A stretch of DNA of 64,000 bases from contig OX638330.1 of NCBI GenBank assembly GCA_951812725.1, positions 2,480,001-2,544,000 of the forward strand. The letters run 5' to 3'. The DNA is from an uncultured Caldilineaceae bacterium. Lineage in GTDB: Bacteria; Chloroflexota; Anaerolineae; Caldilineales; Caldilineaceae. Positions 53,807-62,689 of this stretch are shown piece after piece. Both the position numbers and the translations under genes were made by a program. The notes beneath the pieces are model-generated. The model had not been told where the DNA came from and searched no databases. It was given only the letters and a program-made list of their open reading frames with translations. Each line of letters begins with the position of its first letter. The stretch's first letter is position 1.

Positions 53807-54673
53807 ATGGGGTCGGTAAATCTTGTGTTGCGTGAGCAGTTTATTCGGGACGGTTTTGTGCTGTTCAGGGGCGTTCTGGAGCCGGAGATGGTGGAGGCGT
53901 TGAGGGCGTGGAGCGACGGGGTGCTTGGGCAGCAGGAGGAGGCGCATTTCGAGCAGAACCGGACGACGGGGAGTATGGTGTTGATCGATTGGGCGATGGC
54001 TTATGAACATGCTGTGTTGGCGGAATTGATCGCCTACCCGAAGGTGATGGCGGCGCTGGGGGAGCTGGGGTTTGCGGAGCCGAAGTTCGGGCACGGGCGG
54101 ATTATCAGCAAGCCGCCGCAGAGTCCGCCGCTGTTCTGGCATGAGGATGGGCGGTTTTGGGACGACCCGGTGAGCTATACGTGGCAGCCGATCCAGTGTT
54201 TTCTGATGTATTATCTGACGGATACGGATGTGCGGAACGGTTGCTTGCGGGTGATTCCAGGGTCGCATCGGAAGCGGCATGCGCTTCACGATCATGCGGC
54301 ACCGACGCATACGGACGAGCTGAGGACGTATGCGAACCCGGGGGACGTGGCATTTCAGCGGGCGGAGGGGGAGGTCGATGTGCCGGTGAAGGCCGGGGAC
54401 GTGGTGATGGGGTACGGGAGGATGTTTCATGCGTCGCACGCCAATTTGAGCGATGAACGGAGAACGGTGTTGACGATGTGGTATTATCCGCATTTTGTCG
54501 ATCTGCCGGAGCGTACGCAGGCGACGATCTACAAACTGGAAGCCGGCAACAGTGTCACGGAGACGCGGGCGCAGGGGCGAATTCAGAGGAGGTTGGAACC
54601 GCTTAGAATCGCCTATGACGGCAGCGCAGAACCGATCGGGACGCAGTGGACGCCGAGCCCGGCGCTGAAGTAA
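53807..54673 (+). CDS. PhyH-family Fe(II)/2-oxoglutarate dioxygenase
   Basis: A 288-residue PhyH protein from ATG 53807, with GGGAGGGG a few bases upstream; the frame opens at 53783 without such a site. The triad is intact: H112-E-D114 in LFWHEDGRFWDD and H208 in MFHASHANLSDERRT, with R218/R219 as the 2-oxoglutarate contact. The central strand LTDTDVRNGCLRVIPGSH is typical. It follows a GMC oxidoreductase gene, forming a probable two-gene unit. It is convergent with another PhyH gene (54725) but clearly different in sequence. Confidence 0.9.
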   Translation: MGSVNLVLREQFIRDGFVLFRGVLEPEMVEALRAWSDGVLGQQEEAHFEQNRTTGSMVLIDWAMAYEHAVLAELIAYPKVMAALGELGFAEPKFGHGRIISKPPQSPPLFWHEDGRFWDDPVSYTWQPIQCFLMYYLTDTDVRNGCLRVIPGSHRKRHALHDHAAPTHTDELRTYANPGDVAFQRAEGEVDVPVKAGDVVMGYGRMFHASHANLSDERRTVLTMWYYPHFVDLPERTQATIYKLEAGNSVTETRAQGRIQRRLEPLRIAYDGSAEPIGTQWTPSPALK

Positions 54674-54724
54674 CGGGCAGGCGTTGTTGTAGGGCGGGCG
54701 TCTACAGTGTAGGGTTCGGGGCGG

Positions 54725-55513
54725 TCAGATCTTTCCTTTGGCTTTCATGTCTGCGGAGAGGCGTTTCTGGTAGGCGGCGTGGGCTTCTTCGTCCTCTTTG
54801 GCGCGTTCGGAGTAGTAGATGAAGCCGAGGGCCTGGCGGGTGCGGGTCTGGCTGCGGTTGGCGTCGGCGCGGTGGATTGTCAAGGCGTTGTGGACGAGGA
54901 GGTCGCCGGGCTGGGCGGGGAAGGCGACTTCGTCGGCGAGGTCCTGGGGCGTGCCGTAGTCGGTGACGCCCTGGGAGAAGCCGAGCGTTTGGGTGCGGCC
55001 GTGGGGGCGAAGCGGGACAAGGTGTGAGCCGCGCACGTAGCGGACGCAGCCGTTTTCTTCGTCCACTTCTTCGAGGGCGAGCCACATTGTTAGGGCTTCG
55101 CAGGGGTCGAGCATGAAGTAGTAGCCGTCCTGGTGGGGGGGCGTGGCTTTGCCGATCTGGGGGGGCTTGTTGAAGTACTGCATGTTTTTGCCGACGACTG
55201 GGCCCTGGAGGAGCAGCTCGGCCAGTTTTTCAAATTTGCTGCCGAACATCAGACGTTCGAAGTAGCTGTCGTGGTTGTAGAGCCCCAGAATCTGCTTGAG
55301 TGTTTCGGGCTTGCCGAGTTCTTCGTAGAAGACTTGCTCGCGGGCTAGATTGGGGACTTTGTCGCTGATTAGGCGTGCGACCGCTTCTTTGGTCTCGGCC
55401 AGTTCGTCGGCGGACAGAAAGCCGGTGAGAGCGACGTAGCCGTCGCGGGTGAAGGATTCGAGGGTCTGGTGCGCGTTTTCCTGCCAATGTTGTCCGTTGA
55501 GTGTGTTGGTCAT
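54725..55513 (-). CDS. PhyH-family Fe(II)/2-oxoglutarate dioxygenase
   Basis: A 262-residue phytanoyl-CoA dioxygenase-like protein with the triad H127-Q-D129 in ATPPHQDGYYF and H214 in LTIHRADANRSQTRTRQ. The YFNKPPQIGKATPPHQDG form and the SERAKEDEEAH tail resemble the branch often called ectoine-hydroxylase-like in annotation, but that name would be a guess. It is the last gene of a minus-strand run after the moc-like operon, separated from the SDR gene by 302 bases containing direct repeats. Confidence 0.9.
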   Translation of the reverse strand: MTNTLNGQHWQENAHQTLESFTRDGYVALTGFLSADELAETKEAVARLISDKVPNLAREQVFYEELGKPETLKQILGLYNHDSYFERLMFGSKFEKLAELLLQGPVVGKNMQYFNKPPQIGKATPPHQDGYYFMLDPCEALTMWLALEEVDEENGCVRYVRGSHLVPLRPHGRTQTLGFSQGVTDYGTPQDLADEVAFPAQPGDLLVHNALTIHRADANRSQTRTRQALGFIYYSERAKEDEEAHAAYQKRLSADMKAKGKI

Positions 55514-55574
55514 TTAGGGGCTCCGGAGTGGGGTTGGGACAGGGTTGGTATGGTCGCTGTTAGTGGGAATTATA

Positions 55575-55790
55575 GGTGGTTCAACCGCGAAGGGCCAATA
55601 GAAACACCCTTTTTGATCCACGGAGAACACCTTTTTGATCTACGGAGGGCCACGAAGAACACCCTTTTTGTCCGCGGAGGACGCGGAGGGACGCGGAGAA
55701 CACCTTAACATCTATTTTGATCCGCGAAGACTCGCGAAGGGCCGCGAAGAACACCTAAGTCGGTCCACGAAGGGCCATTTGGGGAAGCGA
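55575..55790. repeat. CGCGAAG/CGCGGAGG repeat block
   Basis: Repeated short units (TTTTTGATCCACGGAG, TTTTTGTCCGCGGAGGACGC, GATCCGCGAAGACTCGCGAA), each ending GAAGAACAC or GAGAACAC, fill most of the 55514-55815 gap. They match the middle of R2 and the 51320-51945 array. No gene here. Confidence 0.8.
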
Positions 55791-55815
55791 AGCGGCCCAT
55801 TGCGGTGTGGGCGTT

Positions 55816-56631
55816 CTACTCCAGGATGCCCAGGTTTGTGAGGTTCATGCCGACGCGGCCGCCGTCTACGTGGAGGGTGGTGCCGGTGATGTAGGAGGCG
55901 TCGTCGCTGAGGAGGAAACAGATGGCGCTGGCTATTTCTTCGGGCCCGCAACGGCGCTGCATGAGGCAGGAGTCAGTGGGCGTTTCTTCGAGCTCTTTCT
56001 TGCGGGCGGCGGGGTCGGGGTGGCTAGCGAAGTGCATTTCGGTCACGACCCAGCCGGGGGCGACGGCGTTGACGCGGATGCCGTATGGGGTGAACTCCTG
56101 GGCCATGGTTTTTGTGGTGGAGACGACGGCGGCTTTGATTGCGTCGTAGACCCACATGCCGGGACGGCCGAGGTAGCCGCCTTCGGATGAGAGGTTGACG
56201 ATGGCTCCGCCTTCGGTTTTGAGGAGTGGCAGGAGTTGTTGGGTCAACATCACCCATCCTCGCAGGCCGACGCGGGTCTCAATTTCCCAATTTTCAATCC
56301 AGCCGCCGTCCTCGATGCGGCCTTGGCGAAGTAGGGCGGCATTGTTGACGAGAAGATGGAGAGCGGGAACGCTCGCCGCGACTTCGCGCGCGCAGTTTTC
56401 TACTGAGTCATCGTCGGCGAGGTCTACGTGCACGCGAGCGGCGCTGCCGCCGGCGGCGCGGATTTGGGCTACAGCTTGATCTGCCATGGGTGCGTTCAGG
56501 TCGGCGATGAAGACGTGGGCGCCTTCGGCGGCGAGGCGTTCGGCGGTGGCGCGTCCGATTCCTGAGGCGCCGCCTGAAACGAGGGCTGCTTTGCCCTCAA
56601 AGCGGGCCATTCCGTGGGGATTGGCGGTCAT
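55816..56631 (-). CDS. Short-chain dehydrogenase/reductase (SDR)
   Basis: A 271-residue classical SDR: coenzyme motif SGGASGIGRA (about 15-24), a strand-end Asp in VFIADLN favouring NAD, VNNAALL, the catalytic Ser in VNLSSEGG, and the Tyr-Lys pair in YDAIKAAVV. ATG 56631 lies 2 bases after the upstream stop; ATG 56610 (MARFEGKAALVSGG) is a possible alternative. It is the third gene of a tightly packed run MocA-type, TIM-barrel, SDR, with two desaturase-Rieske genes ahead. It likely oxidises a sugar or cyclitol hydroxyl in that pathway. Confidence 0.9.
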   Translation of the reverse strand: MTANPHGMARFEGKAALVSGGASGIGRATAERLAAEGAHVFIADLNAPMADQAVAQIRAAGGSAARVHVDLADDDSVENCAREVAASVPALHLLVNNAALLRQGRIEDGGWIENWEIETRVGLRGWVMLTQQLLPLLKTEGGAIVNLSSEGGYLGRPGMWVYDAIKAAVVSTTKTMAQEFTPYGIRVNAVAPGWVVTEMHFASHPDPAARKKELEETPTDSCLMQRRCGPEEIASAICFLLSDDASYITGTTLHVDGGRVGMNLTNLGILE

Positions 56632-56633
56632 TG

Positions 56634-57455
56634 CTATGTCCCTGAGAGTTCTTGCAGGAGGGTGAGAGCGGCCTTGGCCGAACGTTTGGCGTCGTCGAAT
56701 TTGCCGGTTTCGAGGACGACGTAGTCGTCGTACCCAATCTGTTGGAGGGCGGTGAGAACGGCGGGTAAGGGTACGTCGCCCTCGCCCAAGGGCTTTGCGT
56801 TGAGACCGGCGAAGTGGGGTTCTTCGGGCGTGCCGGGGGAGGCGCCGCCCTGGTGGTACTCTTTGGCGTGGACGCGGACGATGCGGCGGCCGAGCTGGGA
56901 GATCTCTTCAAGTGGATCGTAGCCGAGGCCCATGCAGTTTGCCATGTCCCAGTAGTTGCCGACGGAGGGGGAGTCGATGCGGTCGAGGAGGGCGGCATTT
57001 TGGTCTGCGCGCAAGGTATTTTCGATTGCGAGGGTGACGCCGGCCTGTTCGGCTTCGGGGGCGAGTAGGCGCAGGTTGGTTTCGAGGCGGTCGACGGCCT
57101 GGTCGTCGCGTATCATTGCGGGGCCGAAGAAGGGCACGAGGAGGTAGGCGGCGCCGAGGTCGGTGCAGATGCGGATGCCGGTGCGGACGGCGTCGAGGCC
57201 GAAGGCCTCCTTGTCAGGGTCGGCGAGGCCGCCCCGGTTGAGGAAGTGGGCGGCGACGCAGGGGATATCGACGCGGGCCTGGGCGGCGGCCCTGCGGATT
57301 GTATCGCGGTTTTCCGGGGCGAGAGGGCCGCCCGGCTGGGAGTCAGCGACGTCGTACCAGTCTAGTTCGACGCCTTCGAAGCCAAGCTCGGATGCGACGG
57401 CGAAGACTGTAGAGAGGGGCTGTTCGATTACGTTCTGCAGGGTTCCGAATTTCAT
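56634..57455 (-). CDS. Sugar phosphate isomerase/epimerase-like TIM-barrel protein (MocC/IolE type)
   Basis: A 273-residue xylose-isomerase-like TIM barrel. Metal-ligand strands are visible in order: VTLAIENTL (Glu), NYWDMANCMGLGYD (Asp), VRVHAKEYHQG (His) and YVVLETGKFD (Glu). The N-terminus GFEGVELDWYDV is typical of the AP-endonuclease-2/xylose-isomerase-like family, which includes inosose isomerase/dehydratase IolE and MocC. It starts 3 bases after the MocA-type stop, with GGTGG upstream, implying translational coupling. The most probable role is isomerisation or dehydration of a keto-sugar or keto-inositol made by its oxidoreductase neighbours. Confidence 0.85.
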   Translation of the reverse strand: MKFGTLQNVIEQPLSTVFAVASELGFEGVELDWYDVADSQPGGPLAPENRDTIRRAAAQARVDIPCVAAHFLNRGGLADPDKEAFGLDAVRTGIRICTDLGAAYLLVPFFGPAMIRDDQAVDRLETNLRLLAPEAEQAGVTLAIENTLRADQNAALLDRIDSPSVGNYWDMANCMGLGYDPLEEISQLGRRIVRVHAKEYHQGGASPGTPEEPHFAGLNAKPLGEGDVPLPAVLTALQQIGYDDYVVLETGKFDDAKRSAKAALTLLQELSGT

Positions 57456-57458
57456 CGT

Positions 57459-58415
57459 TTATTCCACCGTTTCGATTTGGCCGGTTTCGAGCGAGCGGTT
57501 TGCAGCCAGGGTGACTGCGAGGGAGTTGACGGCGTCGGCGTAGGAGGAGCGGACGAGGCTTTGGTCCTGGGCTTCGACGGCGGCGAGGAAACATTCGATC
57601 TGGCGGTAGTAGCCGCGTTCTTCGCCGTGAAAGTCGATCTCTTCCTGGTCGATGTAGCCGGAGATATGGGTGTCCATGGCGAGGCGGAGGTAGAGGTCGC
57701 GGCCGCAGAGCTCGGTCATGAAGCCGTCGCGGACGCGTGCTGAGCTGGTGCTGAGTACGCTGCCGACGGCGCCGCTGGCGAAACGCAGATTGACGGCGGT
57801 GCTGTCTTCGAAGTCGGCGATATCGTTGTCGGGCCCGTCGTGGCCGAAGGCCTGGACGGATTCGATATCGCCGAGGAAGTAGCGCAGCCAGTCGAAGACG
57901 TGGGTGCTCTGTTCGAGGAGCTGGCCGCCGCTGACGGCGAATTTGCCCCACCAGGGGTGGGAGGGCGGCATGCGGGTGAGGAAGCGGCCCATGCCCATGC
58001 CGAGGTCACGGCCCTTTACGAGCTCCTTGGCGCGCTCGGTTACGTCGGAGTAGCGGGCCATGTAGCCGACCTGGTTGATGCGGCCGCTGGCGGCGATTGC
58101 CTCCTGCGTGCGGCGGGCGACGTCGAGGTCCATGGCGACCGGCTTGGCGACGAAGAGGTTGGCGCCGGCTTCGGCGGCGTCGATTGTCTGGGTGTCATGG
58201 GCTGCTGGGGGGATGGCGACAAACACCACGTCGAGATTTTCGCGTGTGAGCATTTCGCGGTGGTCGGTGTAGCCGGTGCAGTTGAGTTCGTCGGCAACGC
58301 GGGCGGCGGTCTGGGCGTTGATATCACAGACGGCGGCAACGGGCCGGTTCAGTTTTTCGAGGCTGCCAAGGTAGTTTTGGGCGATTCCGCCTACTCCGAT
58401 AAATGCGATCTGCAT
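57459..58415 (-). CDS. Gfo/Idh/MocA-family oxidoreductase
   Basis: A 318-residue NAD(P)-dependent oxidoreductase with the Rossmann motif FIGVGGIAQNYL, acidic strand-end VCDIN, and VAKPVAMDLD in place of the usual Glu-Lys-Pro (here Ala-Lys-Pro). The C-terminal domain has GGQLLEQSTHVFDWLRYF, which includes the His/Asp region of the active site. AAGGAA lies 9 bases before the ATG. It lies 66 bases after the second desaturase-Rieske gene and is coupled to the TIM-barrel gene. The order oxygenase, MocA, isomerase resembles rhizopine/inositol catabolism. Confidence 0.9.
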   Translation of the reverse strand: MQIAFIGVGGIAQNYLGSLEKLNRPVAAVCDINAQTAARVADELNCTGYTDHREMLTRENLDVVFVAIPPAAHDTQTIDAAEAGANLFVAKPVAMDLDVARRTQEAIAASGRINQVGYMARYSDVTERAKELVKGRDLGMGMGRFLTRMPPSHPWWGKFAVSGGQLLEQSTHVFDWLRYFLGDIESVQAFGHDGPDNDIADFEDSTAVNLRFASGAVGSVLSTSSARVRDGFMTELCGRDLYLRLAMDTHISGYIDQEEIDFHGEERGYYRQIECFLAAVEAQDQSLVRSSYADAVNSLAVTLAANRSLETGQIETVE

Positions 58416-58480
58416 CGTGTGGTTTCCTTGCTTACTGAGACGAATGGTTGCGATTGGCGAGTACAGCGGACGGGCAGGGT

Positions 58481-59887
58481 TCAGCCGAGGCGGACGTAGA
58501 GGGTGTTGCCGCGGCGTTCGACAGGGTAGGTTTCCAGGTGATCACAGGCCGGAGCGCGCAGGGCGCGGCCGGTGGCGATGTCAAAGCGGCCGTTGTGAAG
58601 CGGGCACTCGATAACGCCGTCGATGACCAGGCCATCGGCGAGGTAGGCGTATTCGTGGGTGCAGAGGCCGTCGGTGGCGTAGAAGCGGTCGTCTTTGAGC
58701 CGGTAGACGGCGAGCGTGCGGCTGCCGAGATCGAGGCGGATGACGTCCTCTTCTTCGATTTCTTCGACCGGGCCGACCTCCACCCATTCTCCCGGTAGTT
58801 CGGCGGCAGCGTGGGATACACCGGCCTGGGATTCGGGGTCCTTGGGAATCGGTCGGATTACGCGGTAGTCGGGGTCGCCGGTGGCCTGTTTGATAAGAGC
58901 GGGAATGAGTTCTTTGTAGGCTTGCCACAGGCTCTTGTATGGAGGCGGCATCTGATCTTTGACGGCTTCATGCAGCTTGGGGAGGGCGTGGAAGGGGGTC
59001 ATGGGCATGGCGTGGTGCTCAAGATGGTACTGCATGTTGACGTAGAGGAAGGCGAAGACGGGATTGACGTAGATGGTGCGCGTGTTCTGACGATGGTCGT
59101 AGGTGTCTTCGCCGAGGCCGGCGTGCTGGGGGAGGCTGAGCAGCTGCTGGAGCCAACCGCCGTAGAAGCGGGGGAGGAGGACGAACATCATGGGCAACAC
59201 GCTACCGATGGCGATGGACCAGATTGCGAAGGCGGCGTAGATGGCGAGATGGACGCGGCTAGACCAGTACATTTTGGGAAGGTCGCGTGCGGGTACGAAG
59301 TCGAGCACGTCTTGGTTCGGGCGGCCGAAGGCGTTACGGATCAGGCGCCAGACTTCGGGGGGGCCGCTGCGCAGGTAGAAGAAGTCCATCAGGAGCTTGA
59401 CAAGGTCGGCGGGGCGCTGCACCTGGATTTCGGGGTCGCGGCCGACGAAGTAGGTATGGGTATGGTGGCGAGAGTGGCTCCAGCGCCAGAGGTATGCTTC
59501 GTGAATGGCGATAAAAGAGGCAATGGCATAGACGACTTCGTTGAGCCAGCGGGTGCGGAAGGGTGTGCCGTGTCCGCTCTCGTGCCAGCGGGAGTCGGCT
59601 GAGGTATAGATTGTGCCGTAGACGAGGAAGGCGGGTATGGCCCACCAGGTGCCCCAGGAGATGGCGGCAAGGTAGGCGCTGACGCCGAGCAGGAGGAACC
59701 AGAGGCCGAAGTGCCAGAGTCCGGGGCCGTCGCGGCGCTGCATGATCTCCCGCATTTGCTGGCGAGAGAGCTTTGGTTTCCACCATTGTTCCTGGACGCG
59801 GCCGGTGATGCGGTCGCCTTCGAGGGCGACGGCGTCCTGGTTGCCGCCGGAGAGGCTATAGTCTCTGCGAATGGCTTGCACGTTCAT
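58481..59887 (-). CDS. Membrane fatty-acid-desaturase-like oxygenase fused to a Rieske ferredoxin (MocD-MocE type), copy 2
   Basis: A 468-residue protein from ATG 59887 with TAGGAG upstream; the frame extends to 60070 but that part is low-quality Arg-rich sequence. Residues 1-340 form a di-iron desaturase/hydroxylase: two membrane hairpins (about 58-100 and 205-235) and His boxes HESGHGTPF, HSRHHTH and HLEHH. A linker leads to a Rieske domain (about 365-468) with CTHE and CPLH clusters. In rhizopine catabolism MocD is a desaturase-like hydrocarbon oxygenase and MocE a separate Rieske ferredoxin; here they are one chain. It is nearly the same as the gene at 59944 and follows it by 56 bases. 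Oxidative demethylation or hydroxylation is the proposed role. Confidence 0.85.
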   Translation of the reverse strand: MNVQAIRRDYSLSGGNQDAVALEGDRITGRVQEQWWKPKLSRQQMREIMQRRDGPGLWHFGLWFLLLGVSAYLAAISWGTWWAIPAFLVYGTIYTSADSRWHESGHGTPFRTRWLNEVVYAIASFIAIHEAYLWRWSHSRHHTHTYFVGRDPEIQVQRPADLVKLLMDFFYLRSGPPEVWRLIRNAFGRPNQDVLDFVPARDLPKMYWSSRVHLAIYAAFAIWSIAIGSVLPMMFVLLPRFYGGWLQQLLSLPQHAGLGEDTYDHRQNTRTIYVNPVFAFLYVNMQYHLEHHAMPMTPFHALPKLHEAVKDQMPPPYKSLWQAYKELIPALIKQATGDPDYRVIRPIPKDPESQAGVSHAAAELPGEWVEVGPVEEIEEEDVIRLDLGSRTLAVYRLKDDRFYATDGLCTHEYAYLADGLVIDGVIECPLHNGRFDIATGRALRAPACDHLETYPVERRGNTLYVRLG

Positions 59888-59943
59888 GGCTGAACTCCTA
59901 GAGAAATCCTTTCCGACTGGGAGCCAATGCGCATTGTGACGGG

Positions 59944-61350
59944 TTAAGCGACGCGAACGAAGAGCGTGTTGCCGCGGCGTTCGACGGGATAGGTTTCGAG
60001 GTGGTCGCAGGCCGGGGCGCGCAGGGCGCGTCCGGTGGCGACGTCGAAACGGCCGTTGTGGAGCGGGCACTCGATGACGCCGTCGATTACGAGACCGTCG
60101 GCGAGGTAGGCGTATTCATGTGTGCACAGACCGTCGGTGGCGTAGAAGCGGTCGCCTTTGAGGCGGTAGACGGCGAGTGTGCGGCTGCCGTGGTCGAGGC
60201 GGATGACGTCTTCTTCGTCGAGGTCTTCGATGGGGCAGACTTCGATCCATTCGCCGGAGGCCTCGGGTGCGGCAACCTGTTCAGGTGAAATGGACTCCGG
60301 GTCTGCTGGAATTGGACGGATGATCTTGTAGGAGGGGTCCTCGGTGGCCTGCTTGATGAGGGCGGGGATCATTTCCTTGTAGCACTCCCAGAGGCTCTTG
60401 TAGGGTGGGGGCATCTGGTCTTTGACAGCCTCGTGGAGTTTGGGCAGCGCGTGGAAGGGGGTCATCGGCATGGAATGGTGCTCGATGTGGTACTGCATAT
60501 TCATGTAGAGGAAGGCGAATACCGGGTTGATGAAGACGGTGCGCGTGTTTTCGCGATGGTCGTAGGTATCTTCGCCGAGGCCGGCGTGTTGGGTGAGGCC
60601 GAGAAGCTGGTGCAGCCAGCCGCCGTAGAAGCGGGGCAGGAGCACAAACATCATGGGGAGGAAGCTGCCGATGGCGATGGACCAGATGGCAAATGCGGCG
60701 ATGATTGCCATGTAGATGCGGCTGGACCAGTACATTTTGGGCAGTTCACGTTCGGGCATGAAGTCGAGGACGTCGGCATTGGGCCGGCCCAAGGCGTTGC
60801 GGAAGACGCGCCAGACTTCGGGGGGACCGCTGCGAATATAGAAGAAGTCCATTGCGATTTTGAGCAGGTCGGCCGGGCGCTGGACCTGGATTTCGGGGTC
60901 GCGACCGACGATGTAGGTGTGGGTATGGTGGCGGGAGTGGCTCCAGCGCCACATGTAGGCCTCGCGCATGGTCATGAAGGAGGTGACGTGGTAGAGGACT
61001 TCGTTGAGCCAGTGGGTTCGGAAGGGCGTGCCGTGACCACATTCGTGCCAGCTGGCGTCTGAGGAGGAGTAGATTGTGCCGTATATAAGGAAGGCGGGAA
61101 TTGCCCACCAGGTTCCCCAGGAAACGACGGCGAGGTAGGCGCTGACTGCAAGCAGAGCAAACCAGAGGCTGTAGTGCCTGAGGGCGGGGCCGTCGCGGCG
61201 CTGCATGATTTCTCGCATCTGCTGGCGGGAGAGCTTGGGCTTCCACCAAGTTTCATCCATGCGTTCGACGATGCGGTCGTCGTCTAGCTCGACGGCGTCC
61301 TGGTGGCCGCCGGAGAGGCTGTAGTCTCTGGGGATGGCTTGCACGCTCAT
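59944..61350 (-). CDS. Membrane fatty-acid-desaturase-like oxygenase fused to a Rieske ferredoxin (MocD-MocE type), copy 1
   Basis: A 468-residue paralogue of the gene at 58481, nearly identical over long stretches and equal in length, so the pair is a tandem duplication. His boxes are HECGHGTPF, HSRHHTH and HIEHH, and Rieske ligands CTHE and CPLH with 16-17 residues between the pairs. AAAGGAG lies before the ATG. Differences cluster in the linker (about 345-385) and in the membrane segments, suggesting selection on the active core. It is first in the operon and probably sets its expression. A ferredoxin reductase (MocF-like) is not encoded in the window and would have to come from elsewhere. 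Confidence 0.85.
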   Translation of the reverse strand: MSVQAIPRDYSLSGGHQDAVELDDDRIVERMDETWWKPKLSRQQMREIMQRRDGPALRHYSLWFALLAVSAYLAVVSWGTWWAIPAFLIYGTIYSSSDASWHECGHGTPFRTHWLNEVLYHVTSFMTMREAYMWRWSHSRHHTHTYIVGRDPEIQVQRPADLLKIAMDFFYIRSGPPEVWRVFRNALGRPNADVLDFMPERELPKMYWSSRIYMAIIAAFAIWSIAIGSFLPMMFVLLPRFYGGWLHQLLGLTQHAGLGEDTYDHRENTRTVFINPVFAFLYMNMQYHIEHHSMPMTPFHALPKLHEAVKDQMPPPYKSLWECYKEMIPALIKQATEDPSYKIIRPIPADPESISPEQVAAPEASGEWIEVCPIEDLDEEDVIRLDHGSRTLAVYRLKGDRFYATDGLCTHEYAYLADGLVIDGVIECPLHNGRFDVATGRALRAPACDHLETYPVERRGNTLFVRVA

Positions 61351-62147
61351 GGGAGGTCTCCTTTCAACTGCACGATGGATCGGGGCGTTGACGTGCGACA
61401 GAGTGTGGGCTGTGCGCCGAAGCCGGGCGCTGCGGGCCGCGTCCTTGCTGGCGAATTCAGTATGTTACAGGCTTGCCTGGGCAAGAGAAGTTCGAAAGCG
61501 GACTTACAGGGCAGGTCCGCCTCGAACACGGCGCCTTGTGCGGGGGAGACGATCGGCGCAGGAGTTTGTTCCCGGATGCAAATTATACATTAAGTGTAGG
61601 AATATCGCATGTTGGGCGAAGAAGTGAGAAAGGGCCGGTTTCGCGGGGTCATTCGTGGACAGCCGGGAGGTGCCTGCCAGGCAGGGGCCCGGCCGCGAAG
61701 GCCGGCAACGGTATCAAGAAATGGGAGACAGTTTTGGGGCGTTTTTCTGCTTTAATTGCCCAGAAAAATGAGGGAATTCAGAATGTCAAGCAGAGACGCT
61801 GATCGTGCCGATCGGATGCACTCCGATTCCAAAGAAAAAAGAGATATGTGACCGTTGACAAGACATGAATTGCCTGTCTGCTCTGCATTTTAGGGGACAT
61901 AGGGTGAGTTGTTAAACTTAAGGATGGGGAAGGCATACTTTGATTCGCGGCGCCAGTTTTTGGATAGAATTGCCAAGATTGGGAACATCGTTGAGAAGGT
62001 GGGGAGCTTCAAATATCGTATTCTGGAGCCGGTGGCAGGATGGCTTGAGAACGCTGACAAGCGTTTGCCTGGGAGACAACAGCCGAGTAGAGCAGTGTTC
62101 TTGGCCGTATCTGTAGATCGGCGAGGAATCAGGTTTCGTTACTATTT
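61351..62147. other. Intergenic, no convincing gene
   Basis: Nearly 800 bases. An open frame at 61909-62151 (80 codons) starts at TTG without a good ribosome binding site and ends in the R1 left terminus; I do not believe it. GC-rich short inverted repeats occur near 61670-61710 (GGCCGCGAAGGCC). No promoter stands out. Confidence 0.5.
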
Positions 62148-62553
62148 GTAACTTCTGAGCCAGAGTACCAGGTTTCGTTGACATTTTGGGAAGGCTGCTC
62201 AGATGTCAACAAGAACGGAAAGCTTGCAGGCCTGTCAGGGATGTTTCTCGCTTGAATGTTGAAATAGACAAGACCAATTGATCCGCGAAGTCACGCGAAG
62301 GGTCGCGAAGAACACCTTTCTCTGCGGAGGACGCGGAGAACACCATAGGCGTATTGGATTTTCTTTGCGCAGCTGCGCCGCCCTTCGACGATTAGCCGCA
62401 ATTTGCACGGTGAAGCCGTTATTCAGACAAACGTCAACGAGCCCTAGAACAGCAAGTCATCCTGGGAACCACTCGGGCTCTTGGTGACGCAACTGGTGTG
62501 CAGTCGCGGCCATGCTCGCCAGCGGACACGTTGCGAAGAAGGCACACGGTCGG
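62148..62553 (+). mobile_element. R1 transposon copy F1, split by a nested R2 and truncated
   Basis: The left end GTAACTTCTGAGCCAGAGTA starts at 62148, is interrupted at about 62170 by R2, and resumes at about 62447 with AGCAAGTCATCCTGGGAAC, matching the R1 sequence that normally follows the left end. It breaks off after CACACGGTCGG at about 62553, where a TAGTCAGTTTTTAGTT micro-repeat begins. Confidence 0.75.
62170..62446 (+). repeat. R2 interspersed repeat, copy 3, nested in R1
   Basis: From AGGTTTCGTTGACATT to GTCAACGAGCCCTAG, the inverted ends are imperfect. It has the same CGCGAAG block as copies 1 and 2 with a small deletion. Its position inside R1 shows R2 inserted after R1, or that R2 can move independently. 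Confidence 0.75.
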
Positions 62554-62689
62554 AACTGCAGTTCTTGGTAGTCAGTTTTTAGTTTTCAGTGGAACACCAG
62601 TCGTCAGGGGAACACCGGAGATTAGCGGTCGATGGTCGGTGGGTTGAGGCGGCAAGTGGGGGAGGAGACACTGTTGGCTAGACACGCTG

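Noticed and set aside
59888..60070. Longer N-terminus for the second desaturase-Rieske protein
   Set aside because: The extension is Arg-rich and absent from the near-identical paralogue, which starts at the equivalent ATG.
61909..62151. Small 80-residue gene
   Set aside because: TTG start without a ribosome binding site, no recognisable motif, and it ends inside the R1 left terminus.
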